The notes under the pieces: model-generated | What the model saw: the letters and a program-made list of their open reading frames with translations, nothing else | The model's database searches: none | What the model was told of the DNA's origin: nothing | DNA from: Fibrobacterota bacterium | GTDB lineage: Bacteria > Fibrobacterota > Chitinivibrionia > Chitinivibrionales > Chitinispirillaceae | NCBI GenBank assembly: GCA_023459055.1 | Contig: JAEWVR010000021.1 | Location: 1 to 15,037, forward strand | DNA: 15,037 bases | Direction of reading: 5' to 3' | Translations under genes and position numbers: made by a program | Shown here: positions 1 to 7,893 of the stretch, piece by piece | Numbering within the stretch: the stretch's first letter is position 1 | How the letters are laid out: each line of letters opens with the position of its first letter

Positions 1-58
1 AAAACAACTCATAAACTATACTGTAAAAAGTGTCGCTTTTCTTTGAAATCGCAGGGGG

Positions 59-127
59 TGCCGAATAGCTCCGGAATCCCCTGCCGAATACGGCCGGATT
101 AGGGTGCCGAATACGCCGGAATATGCA
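59..127. repeat. Three 23-bp tandem repeats
   Basis: The nonamer TGCCGAATA starts at 59, 82 and 105, an exact 23-bp period. Each copy continues with a C/G-rich part containing CCGGA or CCGGATT (TCCGGA and CGGCCG are palindromic cores). The third copy runs into the last codons of the neighbouring minus-strand gene. The block is much richer in G+C than its surroundings. Function is unknown; it could be a repeat-protein binding array, a slippage product or the edge of a mobile element. Confidence 0.75.
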
Positions 128-677
128 CTTCATAGAGTTCTTTTACATCATTATAATGTCTATAGAATTTTTTATCCCTATAGCTCCATAACATGACATT
201 GTCGTTTTTAATACTTTTTAGCAGATTTTCATCATCACTTATGATCACATGAATTCCCTTTTGACGTCTTATTTCGGTTTTACGGGCGAAAGCATCTGCC
301 GAAATAATTGTATACTTCCCTTTTTCATCTGTTATTGCAACTTTTATTCCGCTATTTAACGTTTCATCCTCATTATGAAAGTCTTGTGCCAATATGCCAA
401 CAAGAGTATTACTTTCATTGTCGAAGCATAGTTGAGTATTTGATTGCAGAACTGCGCCACTTGGATGGGTCCAGTCTTCTGCCAATGTAAATGCTTTCTC
501 TTTACCGTTTTTATAGATTTCAACAACTGTCCCTGCTAACAACATCGCACCGTTACGAGCTTTCCAGTTTTCTGCCAAAGTAAACTGCTTAACCTGGCCA
601 TTTTCAAATTGCAGATACGTTGAACCTGCCTTTTTGTTTGGGTGGTTGTGCACAACAGGAAAATATGATGGGGACAT
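99..677 (-). CDS. Hypothetical protein with an internal 31-residue repeat
   Basis: A 192-residue protein I do not recognise. No signal peptide or membrane segment is visible, so it is probably cytoplasmic. Residues about 24-84 hold two copies of a 31-residue unit: an aromatic residue, then NG, then FTLAENW/FTLAEDW, then a glycine-alanine turn. A degenerate third copy may start near residue 85 (FDNE). The second half is mixed alpha/beta and charged, with a VMLWSYRDKKFY segment near the end. The start is ATG at 675-677 (MSPSYF); I see no strong ribosome binding site. The stop codon lies inside a 23-bp tandem repeat, so the C-terminal VHIPAYSAP is partly encoded by repeat DNA and may be a recent alteration of the 3' end. 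It is the last gene of the minus-strand run, separated from the PIN-like gene by a 73-bp spacer. Confidence 0.6.
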   Translation of the reverse strand: MSPSYFPVVHNHPNKKAGSTYLQFENGQVKQFTLAENWKARNGAMLLAGTVVEIYKNGKEKAFTLAEDWTHPSGAVLQSNTQLCFDNESNTLVGILAQDFHNEDETLNSGIKVAITDEKGKYTIISADAFARKTEIRRQKGIHVIISDDENLLKSIKNDNVMLWSYRDKKFYRHYNDVKELYEVHIPAYSAP

Positions 678-750
678 GACATAAATTGTTCTTACAAGGG
701 CAATCTATTCAGCCGTTTAATAAATTCAAATTAAAATCACCCAACTCAAA

Positions 751-1320
751 TTAATCTATATATTTAATCCTGCTTGTATTTGTGGAACTTATGAGATTTC
801 TCCTGAAAAGTTCTTCAACAAGCTCATGCGCTTTTGCATCGTCAAGTGTCTTTTCTAATGATTTAATATGTGATTCGAGTTTTTTAACCGATTGAGGCCG
901 ATTTGTTTTGTTGATTTTCTTTTTGTTGCTAATAATTTTGTCGATTAGTTCACTTTCGGGATGACCCTTACTTTCATTATTCATGTCTTTTAGATTTGTT
1001 AATCTTTTAGCCTGTATTTTCTTCTCCCTGAGCGTTAACAAAAGAGGATCAAATCCGGTGTCTTTTGAAAGAATTATATGTTCAATATCTTTTTCGGTAC
1101 TGTGAATTGATAATGTATAGACAATATGAAAATCAAGTGCGTTCTTACCATTACCACTGATTTTAATCCATTCAACATTTTTTTTGTTTGATGCTAAAAC
1201 CAGATCTGCGTTTATTGTTTTTTGTGACGCACCGACAAATATGAAATACTTTCCATCAATGTCAACCAATGATGTGAGATTGTTAATGTTTTCAAAATCG
1301 ATATAGATATATTTTTTCAA
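751..1320 (-). CDS. PIN/NYN-like ribonuclease domain protein
   Basis: A 189-residue protein matching the PIN-like family typified by short proteins with IDFEN, FVGA, ISGNGKNALDFH and SKDTGFDPLL blocks. Here they occur at about residues 8-12, 29-31, 55-66 and 84-93. The acidic residues in IDFEN (D8, E10), ALDFH and SKDTGFD sit where PIN/NYN nucleases bind metal, so RNA cleavage is likely. Residues about 130-189 are lysine-rich and helical, ending in a winged-helix-like segment (LVEELFRRNLIS) that could bind nucleic acid. Length fits the family. The apparent start is TTG at 1318-1320, two codons after an in-frame TAA that ends the upstream hsdR remnant, with no good ribosome binding site. It may therefore be translated by reinitiation. 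Such genes are often found near restriction and defence genes, which fits this context. Domain call is firm; substrate is unknown. Confidence 0.75.
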   Translation of the reverse strand: MKKYIYIDFENINNLTSLVDIDGKYFIFVGASQKTINADLVLASNKKNVEWIKISGNGKNALDFHIVYTLSIHSTEKDIEHIILSKDTGFDPLLLTLREKKIQAKRLTNLKDMNNESKGHPESELIDKIISNKKKINKTNRPQSVKKLESHIKSLEKTLDDAKAHELVEELFRRNLISSTNTSRIKYID

Positions 1321-1323
1321 GAT

Positions 1324-1566
1324 TTATTTCTGATTCTTTTTAAAATTCTCTGCCTGTTCGAATATTTCTACATATACTTCATCACGTTCTACTGGCGGAT
1401 ATCCAAACTCGTCTAACAATAGAATGAGACCTACTTTTAATGCCTATTTAATATCCTCCCGTTTATTCCATTCGGGATATTTTGCCTGACTTTCTACGAG
1501 TGTTTTAACAGCTTTCGCCAATTCAATCAATCTATTTTCTGGGTAAGTGAAATCGTATTTAATGCA
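1324..1566 (-). pseudogene. hsdR: Remnant of type I restriction enzyme R subunit (C-terminal end)
   Basis: Translation of the minus strand gives YDFTYPENRLIELAKAV, a KYPEWNKREDIK segment, LKVGLILLLDEFGYPPV, and finally DEVYVEIFEQAENFKK before TAA at 1324-1326. This is the characteristic C-terminal end of HsdR proteins, which translocate DNA and cleave it in type I restriction systems. Only about 78 codons remain: the whole nuclease-helicase part is missing. The frame is also broken by an in-frame TAG at 1444-1446, between DIK and ALKVG, so it cannot make even the tail intact. Upstream the frame runs into the 3' end of the DUF1016 fragment, showing a deletion joint near 1560-1570. The stop is followed two codons later by the TTG start of the PIN-like gene. 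Confidence 0.85.
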
Positions 1567-1993
1567 AAGCTGTCCGTTCTAAAACTCGTGAACTCCAGTT
1601 TTGTGTTTCGCATTCTTTCAAATAATACTCGCGTGCACCGGGGTTTTCTACCCGCATTATCAGGCGGTGGTGCGTCCAGGTTAATTTGCTACGCAATGCG
1701 TAGCACTTTTCAGGGTCTGGGTATGTAAGGTAAAACTGCCTGAAATTACGAAGGTTAGCATACGAGAAACCTTTACCGAATTCCGAGGTGAGTGCGATTG
1801 AAAGTTTTTTCAGAATAGCTTCGCCATAACCGGCACGGCTTTGTCCATTTTGTTCTTCCTCAACTATTCGCTGACCTATTAACCAATACGCTTCAACCAT
1901 GGCTGAATTGATAACTGTATAGGTTTTTATCCTCGCTTGCTCAAGTATCTGTTTTATATCAGCTACATAGGTTTCTTGTTTACTTAATTTCAT
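1559..1993 (-). pseudogene. Truncated DUF1016 / YhcG-type nuclease (N-terminal part)
   Basis: The 144 residues match the N-terminal domain of DUF1016 proteins (YhcG family, PD-(D/E)XK-type nucleases, usually about 330-350 residues). Visible blocks are VEAYWLIGQRIVEEEQNG, GYGEAILKKLS, FGKGFSYANLRNFRQFYLTYP and WTHHRLIMRVENPGAREYYL. The family normally continues after NWSSRVLER into a central linker and the C-terminal nuclease domain. Here it stops five residues later in unrelated sequence, so the catalytic half is gone. The joint leads directly into the hsdR tail. DUF1016 genes commonly sit inside type I restriction loci, so one deletion across a DUF1016-hsdR pair explains both fragments. The ATG at 1991-1993 is preceded by AAGGA eight bases upstream, a good ribosome binding site, so the fragment may still be translated. 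Confidence 0.8.
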
Positions 1994-2045
1994 AACCTAA
2001 TTCCTTAAATACAGCAAGCAGATCTTTTTTAGAAGCAGTGTCCAT
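1980..2045 (-). CDS. Possible 21-residue leader ORF overlapping DUF1016
   Basis: ATG at 2043-2045 opens a 21-codon frame (MDTASKKDLLAVFKELGYEI...) ending at TAA 1980-1982, which overlaps the DUF1016 start in another frame. The ribosome binding site of DUF1016 (AAGGA) lies inside it, so translation of the two would be coupled. The ATG and its upstream leader are identical in sequence to the leader in front of the 99-residue gene at 13040-13339, where the reading frame beyond is unrelated. It may be a regulatory leader peptide, the tail of a lost gene, or chance. Confidence 0.3.
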   Translation of the reverse strand: MDTASKKDLLAVFKELGYEIK

Positions 2046-2218
2046 GATTTTTTCCGTTGCAAATTAATCTTTCTTTTAATCCGGTACCAAATCATAAATA
2101 TACTCATTGTGATAATCCAAAAATCGTTTTGTTTCAGTCGGAATTTCTCTAAGACGCAGATTTGTTGTGACACCAATTCTATTCCAATCCTGTTGTTCAA
2201 TTTTATTCGAAAGCATTA
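2041..2218. repeat. Duplicated segment A, also at 13335-13512
   Basis: This 178-bp stretch recurs at 13335-13512 with only scattered base differences. It covers the last ~48 codons of the HNH gene, its stop, the following leader and the first five bases of the next gene (ATGGA). Left of 2041 and right of 2218 the two loci diverge sharply. It is one end of the cassette that exists as a decayed second copy. Confidence 0.9.
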
Positions 2219-2909
2219 TCTTTCCTGTTTGTTCAAATCCAATATAACCATTGTCAAATAGTTTATCTAATGTCGGGACTAACAATAATGAATTGTATGG
2301 GTTTACACGTTCATCATTGTTTGATAATTTCCAGGGTTTTATATGTGAAGCAATCAGTATTCTTTCTTTTGTGAATCCGGTTACACTACACGATTTCCAC
2401 AAATCGATTGCCCTTTTTCTATACAACCCTTGTCCTATCCTGCTTTTAATGATAGCTTCTCTTTCCGTTTCAGGAATACCATACTCGCCTCTGATTTCAG
2501 CAACTATATCTTCTATTTCAACTTTAATGTCTATTAAATCAAATGTAAATTTGGAAGGCCTATCAGAAAACAAATGATAACTTCTGAGAACAGCCCTACC
2601 TTCATAGGTAAAATCACTATGGTGTCTGTCTCTGTAAAAAATATGAATTTGATCTTTTCTTGCAATTATTCTTTGATCTGTACCATGTCCTTTCTCGCCT
2701 TCCCAGAAAAGGATATCTGTTTCTATATGGTCTTCATATTGAGTAAGAGAATCCTGCTTCTCTTTTGTAATAAAAAAAATGAGTACATTCATACCTTGAG
2801 GTGAAAAAACACCTCTGCTAATAGCATTATACGATTTATAACCCCAAAGTTTTGATAATGTTGGTCTATCGTATTTACTTCCAATTGAAAGTGACTCAAA
2901 GTTTACCAT
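2076..2909 (-). CDS. HNH endonuclease with DUF3427-like N-terminal domain
   Basis: A 277-residue protein. The C-terminal half (about 175-230) is an HNH_2-type nuclease: SCSVTGFTKERILIASHIKPW, then NDERVNPYNSLLLVPTLDKLFDNGYI. The ASHIKPW histidine, the NPYNSLLL asparagine and the DKLFD aspartate are the usual metal and catalytic positions. The N-terminal half resembles the DUF3427 domain found at the end of some restriction-like helicases: RPTLSKLWGYKSYNAISRG, LFWEGEKGHGTDQRI, IHIFYRDRHHSDFTYEGRAVL. That domain may read DNA ends or modified bases (inference). Together this suggests a restriction-type nuclease. The ATG at 2907-2909 has no clear ribosome binding site, and a 21-codon ORF overlaps it, so coupling is possible. 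It lies 160 bp downstream of the helicase fusion on the same strand. A degraded copy of its 3' end at 13340-13512 is likewise associated with the helicase fusion start, supporting a two-gene unit. Confidence 0.85.
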   Translation of the reverse strand: MVNFESLSIGSKYDRPTLSKLWGYKSYNAISRGVFSPQGMNVLIFFITKEKQDSLTQYEDHIETDILFWEGEKGHGTDQRIIARKDQIHIFYRDRHHSDFTYEGRAVLRSYHLFSDRPSKFTFDLIDIKVEIEDIVAEIRGEYGIPETEREAIIKSRIGQGLYRKRAIDLWKSCSVTGFTKERILIASHIKPWKLSNNDERVNPYNSLLLVPTLDKLFDNGYIGFEQTGKIMLSNKIEQQDWNRIGVTTNLRLREIPTETKRFLDYHNEYIYDLVPD

Positions 2910-2961
2910 AAATTGAAATCATTTCATTTATTTCTGTTTTTTTGAGAGTCTTTATTTTCAT
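2896..2961 (-). CDS. Possible 21-residue leader ORF overlapping the HNH gene
   Basis: ATG at 2959-2961 opens a lysine-rich 21-codon frame (MKIKTLKKTEINEMISIYGK...) that ends at TGA 2896-2898, overlapping the HNH start (2907-2909) in another frame. Its length, 66 bp with the stop, is identical to that of the ORF overlapping DUF1016. Since the HNH gene lacks an evident ribosome binding site, this could feed ribosomes to it. No strong ribosome binding site is seen for the leader itself, so it may be chance. Confidence 0.25.
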   Translation of the reverse strand: MKIKTLKKTEINEMISIYGKL

Positions 2962-2977
2962 ACCAATACATGATAAA

Positions 2978-3008
2978 CAAACGATCAGCACCGCATCCGA
3001 ATCGTTTG
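2978..3008 (-). other. Inverted repeat between helicase fusion and HNH gene
   Basis: CAAACGAT (2978-2985) and ATCGTTTG (3001-3008) form a perfect 8-bp stem with a 15-base loop in the 160-bp gap between the two cassette genes. On the minus strand it is followed by only a short T run (TTTATC), so it is at best a weak terminator. It could be an mRNA processing site or an operator. Confidence 0.45.
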
Positions 3009-3069
3009 ATTAATACTATTCAAGTCAAGTTTCGATTTCATTCAAACGACGCCAATTAACACTAAAACA

Positions 3070-6000
3070 CTAATGTTTATCAACCTTTTCAAAATAAAGC
3101 TCCGGTAAAATAATTTTCACTTCATCTTCCTCACCCTCTTTTCGCCAGTAAAGAACAAAATTCACTTTTGCTGATTTCAATGTGTAGTGCATTTCATTCA
3201 TGCTTTCTATTCGCTTGATAAAATCTTTCGAAAATTTCAAAACCGGTTGTCCTTTGGGGTTCAAACACTCATTTCCATTTAAAACTAATGTATCTCCGCT
3301 TATAAGCTGGGAAATGAGAGGCTGCCTGTTTATGAAATAGTCCAGCCAGACATCTTTATGAGTCAGGTCTATAGTTACTTCGTTTGGCGGTGAATAGATG
3401 CCTTTATCCACAAAATGCCTTTTATTTTCTACTGCAATGTAGTCAAGGAAATGCGAGTTCATATGAACAACCAGATTACTCTTAGCTCTTGTCAAGGCAA
3501 CATACAATTGTCGCCTTGCATCGTCCGTATCAGGATTATAGTTCTGAAGCATTATGAAAACGTTATCGAACTCTTTCCCTTTTGCTTTATGAATTGTTGA
3601 AACGAATATCGTCTCACCGTTTACATTAAAAAAATCTTCCAATTTGGACTCACGGATAAAAACTTCGAGATCGGATTTGTATTTCTTAACTGGATTGGTT
3701 GCTTCAATCGCCCCGATAATGTTACTGCATAGATCCAGTTTTGTACTGTTACAGAATCTTGTTGTAAGTTCCTGCTTTGCATTATTCCAGATATCATCGC
3801 TAATAATGGAATTATCATCCGAAAAGTTAAGGTTGTTTAAAAAGTAGCGGATTTCAGACAGATTGTAAAGGTTAAACCCATCATTGGTCTGGATCAGTTT
3901 AGCCGGTATATGGTTTTTTAAAAGCAATCCGGTAATCTGTAACGCTTCATCGTTTGTTTTTGTCAATACACAGGTTGTTCCTGTAAGTGGGAAGGTAAGA
4001 ATATTATTCACCAACGGCGTTATCAAATTGTCACTATGATAACGAACCAGTTTTATTGTCCCGTTATCCCTCTGCTTCGCTACGATCGGCATGTTTTTCA
4101 AACGATGCGTAATCTGCGTTACAAACTGATTGCTGAACTCAACAAGATTATTCTTGCTTCTGTAATTCTCAACCAGTTCATATTTGACAGCTCTCTTTGA
4201 CTTAATAAACATCTCAAGATATTTTTGACTTGCGCCTCTGAATTCGAAAATGTTCTGATCATCATCTCCTACCGCGATTACCCTCATCTCTTCGTTCTGT
4301 TCCATCAGGGTATATATGAGATTAAACTCGTCCTCATTCATATCCTGAGCTTCATCAATCACCAGAACGGATTTTGTTATTTTGCATGCTTCAACACTTT
4401 TATTGTTGATATTTTCTATCGTATTCTTAATAATCTCATCCGATTTTATCAGCGTTCCCACCTTGCCAAGCAAATCAAAACAATAGGAATGAAATGTTTT
4501 TATCTCAACATAATTTGCCGCATTGCCAATTAACCCAAGCAACCGCGTCTTGAATTCCGTTACTGCTGCTCTGGAAAAAGTGAGCATCAGTAATTGCTCG
4601 TGCTTTACATCTTCCATTAAAAGAAGTGACGCAAGCTTATGCACTAATACCTTTGTTTTACCGCTGCCGGGTCCTGCCGCAACTATTATGTAACTTGATT
4701 CATTGTCGTTGATGATCTTTAATTGTGTTGCCGACAATTCTCCAAACAGTTGTTTGAATTTGGTGGGAGTCATTTTCAACCTGAGTTCGTTCGCCTTGCT
4801 TCCAGGGAAATATTTCTGAAGAAAAGAGGTATAATTTAAGTGAAAATAATCCTCCACAAACTGTAATGCTGACCTGTAATCATCAATCATTTTCCTGGCA
4901 TATTCGCCTACAATATGGATTTGCTGAACCTTGTTTTCATAATGCTGCCCAAGCTTGACATAATCATCTTTGGTGTATCTCTTTTTGTTATCCTGTTCTA
5001 AACGTTCGATGGTTAAACTGTTGTAGACAACCAGAAAACCACCCTCAATTTTAAGTGCCTCTATTTGCGACAAGTAAAACAAAGCCTCTTCAATGTCTTT
5101 AATGTCTACATCGAGCTTGAAAAGGTTCACACTTGCGTCATAAGCATGTTTAAGTTCATGAACCGAAAATTCAACCAGTACTTCTTCTTTGCCTGAATCC
5201 TCAGCCTGAGAATTCCTGTTGACTTTTTCGTAAAGATATTCAACTATGAACTTTGCCAGTACCTTGCACTTTTCCAGTTTTTCCCTGAGCTGTTTTTTGG
5301 GGTATAGACAATTTACTGCAAAATGATTTTTAGAATACTCCAGGTTCTGCCGGCGTATCCAGTTTTTGATTGCCCATAAGTTAAATACAGTTTTAATCTT
5401 AGTGGTAGTTACACCATTGCAACCAGCTAATTCAGCATTTTCGTTAAGTTCCTTGATATGAAATGTTTTTTCCTCTTCGTCCAGAACGGAAAGCAGGTAG
5501 GTTTCAATTTTGCCGAATGATTCAACAATACTTAACGAGCGGTTTCTGTTTTCGCTTCTCCTGATAAATGCAGTAAGATCCTTAGTATCAGCCAGTATCT
5601 TTTCTTCACGAAGAAGATTTACAATGTTAATCACTTCCCCTTTTTCTATGCCCAGATGATCACTAATATAATCTACTCTTGATTCCGCACTTTCATTGGT
5701 TGGATGAATTCTGCTTCTGCTTGATAAAAGCTTCTTTATAATTCTAATGCCATTCTCTTTTTGCTTTTCATCAAACCTGACCGATGCATTTATTTTGTCA
5801 ATCGCCTCCTGCGCATTTTTAGAGAGGATACTGTCGGCAAAAACTCTGGGCATGTTCTGACCGCGTTTTAAATAACCGGCATCCTCCAGTGCCGCAATGG
5901 CTGTTGTTACCCGTGTTTCAATTTCCATGACACTATCATCCCAACCAGCTTTTCGTGCTATCTCTAACGCTGAATTGGAAACCGTGGAACGGAGTCGTGT

Positions 6001-7893
6001 CAACTCTTTAATAGCCTTCCAGATCTGCTGAATCTCTTTTATGCAAAGTTTGGTCTGGTTGAGCATTACAAAATGCTTCGAAAGATCTTCATCGTTGAAA
6101 AGCACGAAACAATCGGCGACGATATTTTCATCCCGGCCCGCTCTTCCTGCCTCCTGGATATAGTTTTCAAGCGAATCGGATATTTCGTAATGGATAACCA
6201 TCCCGACATCTTTTTTGTCTACTCCCATTCCAAAGGCAGAGGTCGCCACCATGATCTGAACAGCACCATCAATAAACACATTCTGGTTTGCGGATTTTTC
6301 CTTTTTATCCATCTTGCCATGGTACGATCTGGCACTAAACCCATCTTTAGCCAGCCGCTCTGCGAGTGTATCTGCTTTATGAGTCCGTGAAACATAGATG
6401 ATTGTCGGACAATTCTTTTCCTCAATCAAATCCCTGACCGCCTGATATTTCTCCTCTTCGTCCTGTTTTTCAAAAACTTTGTAGTGAAGGTTTGTCCTTG
6501 ATGCCTTTGACGTATAAAGTTCGAGATCGATTGAAAGCTTTTCCCTGAAATAATCTCTTATATCAGCAATGACTTTCTGCTTTGCAGTTGCAGTAAAGCA
6601 CGAAACAGGGATTGGTTCCGCAAGACATTTCTTTTCCTGGATCGATTTAATAAAATCCCCGATATACAGATAATCAACCCTGAAATCCTGGCCCCATGAT
6701 GAAAAGCAGTGAGCTTCATCAATTACAAATCGAACAAGCTTTCTGCCGAGCATCAATCGTTCTATTGTTTTCGAGCGCAAGGCTTCCGGGGAGATGTATA
6801 GCAATGATGCCGAACCGTCTTCAACCCTTTCAATTGATTTTGCCCTTTCGATTGGGTCAAGCAGACCGTTTATAGTGACTGCGGCAGTAATTCCCTGTCT
6901 TTCTAGGTTGTCAACCTGATCTTTCATAAGTGATTGTAACGGGGAGATTACAACGGTCAATCCATTAGCACTTTCACCGCTCATTAAAGCGGGTACCTGA
7001 AAGGTGATCGATTTACCTCCACCGGTAGGAAAAACCGCAAGCAGGGATTTTCCGTCAACGGCAGCCTGTACCGCATTCTCCTGAAGCGGTTCCCCGCCAT
7101 AGGTGCGGTATGAATCAAATCCAAAGAATTGTTTCAGGCCTTTAGAAATATTCAACGCATCATTGCAATAATCACATCCGCGGATACACGGTTTATTGCG
7201 CAGGCGAAACATTAGCTGTTCAACATCCGGATACGTTTTTAACACCCAGGGCGGTGTAATTGAATGAATTTCCAGGTGATGAATAAACGAAGAAATCAGA
7301 GACAGGCAGTACGCCAGTTCAATGGGCTGCTCTGCAATAATTTTTGTCAAGTCTACATTTTCGCAAATTTCACCTTTAAACGCCTGACGAATGAGGTTAC
7401 CAATATCGGTGTATGCGCAGCCATAGGAAACAAAACGGAAAAAAGCCTGGAACTCCCTTTTATCATGCAGCAGCAGATACAATATTTTTTTGAACGTTTC
7501 GTCAATCCGGCTGAAAGCTGCAATTTCATCATAGAAAAGGTCTTTCGCCTTGTAGGAATCGTTCAAAGGATTATTAATTGATTCCGATTGAAGCTTGTCA
7601 TCCTTTAATAAAGCATGATACGGCTTTATCGGAAAAAGCAAAGGGGAAAGAAACAAGGTATCAATGATATTTGCCGGATCTATTCCTGCATTATTCAGCG
7701 CTTGTCCGATATACTTTGTGTCATGGTTGAGTATGTTGTGACCGCAGACGAATTGTGTTCCATGAATAAACAAAATAAATTCAGGTACCGAAGCCTTATG
7801 AAATGAAGTGCCGTTATCGCTGACCCCTCCAATATCAAGAATTTTCCCGCTGTTTGGCTCGATTTCAGTATCAATGAATGCGATTGTGTTCAT
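3070..7893 (-). CDS. Exonuclease-RecQ-UvrD triple fusion helicase
   Basis: A 1607-residue cytoplasmic DNA-processing protein. Residues 1-125 are a DEDD 3'-5' exonuclease: IDTE (D8, E10), GHNILNHDTKY (N53, D58) and YKAKD (Y114, D118), a YX3D arrangement suggesting the DEDDy type. Residues 260-600 are a RecQ SF2 helicase: PTGGGKS (289-295), DEAH (392-395), TATA (434-437), SAFGMGVDK and QEAGRAGRD (motif VI, 580-588). Residues 600-1050 hold RecQ-C/winged-helix-like and linker segments. Residues 1050-1490 are a UvrD/PcrA-type SF1 helicase: AGPGSGKT (1073-1080), DEAQD (1180-1184), GDDDQNIFEFRG, ENYRS, STIHKAKGKEFD and QLYVALTRA. Two intact ATPase motors plus a nuclease resemble a self-contained end-resection machine. 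The start was set at ATG 7891-7893 because a consensus promoter ends six bases upstream; an upstream GTG/ATG-free extension to 7959 would overlap that promoter. The HNH gene follows at 160 bp. A 5' fragment is duplicated at 13513-13789. Confidence 0.92.
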   Translation of the reverse strand: MNTIAFIDTEIEPNSGKILDIGGVSDNGTSFHKASVPEFILFIHGTQFVCGHNILNHDTKYIGQALNNAGIDPANIIDTLFLSPLLFPIKPYHALLKDDKLQSESINNPLNDSYKAKDLFYDEIAAFSRIDETFKKILYLLLHDKREFQAFFRFVSYGCAYTDIGNLIRQAFKGEICENVDLTKIIAEQPIELAYCLSLISSFIHHLEIHSITPPWVLKTYPDVEQLMFRLRNKPCIRGCDYCNDALNISKGLKQFFGFDSYRTYGGEPLQENAVQAAVDGKSLLAVFPTGGGKSITFQVPALMSGESANGLTVVISPLQSLMKDQVDNLERQGITAAVTINGLLDPIERAKSIERVEDGSASLLYISPEALRSKTIERLMLGRKLVRFVIDEAHCFSSWGQDFRVDYLYIGDFIKSIQEKKCLAEPIPVSCFTATAKQKVIADIRDYFREKLSIDLELYTSKASRTNLHYKVFEKQDEEEKYQAVRDLIEEKNCPTIIYVSRTHKADTLAERLAKDGFSARSYHGKMDKKEKSANQNVFIDGAVQIMVATSAFGMGVDKKDVGMVIHYEISDSLENYIQEAGRAGRDENIVADCFVLFNDEDLSKHFVMLNQTKLCIKEIQQIWKAIKELTRLRSTVSNSALEIARKAGWDDSVMEIETRVTTAIAALEDAGYLKRGQNMPRVFADSILSKNAQEAIDKINASVRFDEKQKENGIRIIKKLLSSRSRIHPTNESAESRVDYISDHLGIEKGEVINIVNLLREEKILADTKDLTAFIRRSENRNRSLSIVESFGKIETYLLSVLDEEEKTFHIKELNENAELAGCNGVTTTKIKTVFNLWAIKNWIRRQNLEYSKNHFAVNCLYPKKQLREKLEKCKVLAKFIVEYLYEKVNRNSQAEDSGKEEVLVEFSVHELKHAYDASVNLFKLDVDIKDIEEALFYLSQIEALKIEGGFLVVYNSLTIERLEQDNKKRYTKDDYVKLGQHYENKVQQIHIVGEYARKMIDDYRSALQFVEDYFHLNYTSFLQKYFPGSKANELRLKMTPTKFKQLFGELSATQLKIINDNESSYIIVAAGPGSGKTKVLVHKLASLLLMEDVKHEQLLMLTFSRAAVTEFKTRLLGLIGNAANYVEIKTFHSYCFDLLGKVGTLIKSDEIIKNTIENINNKSVEACKITKSVLVIDEAQDMNEDEFNLIYTLMEQNEEMRVIAVGDDDQNIFEFRGASQKYLEMFIKSKRAVKYELVENYRSKNNLVEFSNQFVTQITHRLKNMPIVAKQRDNGTIKLVRYHSDNLITPLVNNILTFPLTGTTCVLTKTNDEALQITGLLLKNHIPAKLIQTNDGFNLYNLSEIRYFLNNLNFSDDNSIISDDIWNNAKQELTTRFCNSTKLDLCSNIIGAIEATNPVKKYKSDLEVFIRESKLEDFFNVNGETIFVSTIHKAKGKEFDNVFIMLQNYNPDTDDARRQLYVALTRAKSNLVVHMNSHFLDYIAVENKRHFVDKGIYSPPNEVTIDLTHKDVWLDYFINRQPLISQLISGDTLVLNGNECLNPKGQPVLKFSKDFIKRIESMNEMHYTLKSAKVNFVLYWRKEGEEDEVKIILPELYFEKVDKH

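Noticed and set aside
1997..2200. 67-codon minus-strand ORF with lysine/arginine-rich translation
   Set aside because: It is another frame of the HNH 3' end and leader; the HNH frame is clearly the real one.
7160..7200. CxxxCxxC as a radical SAM motif
   Set aside because: It sits in a linker between an exonuclease and a helicase, with no radical SAM barrel around it.
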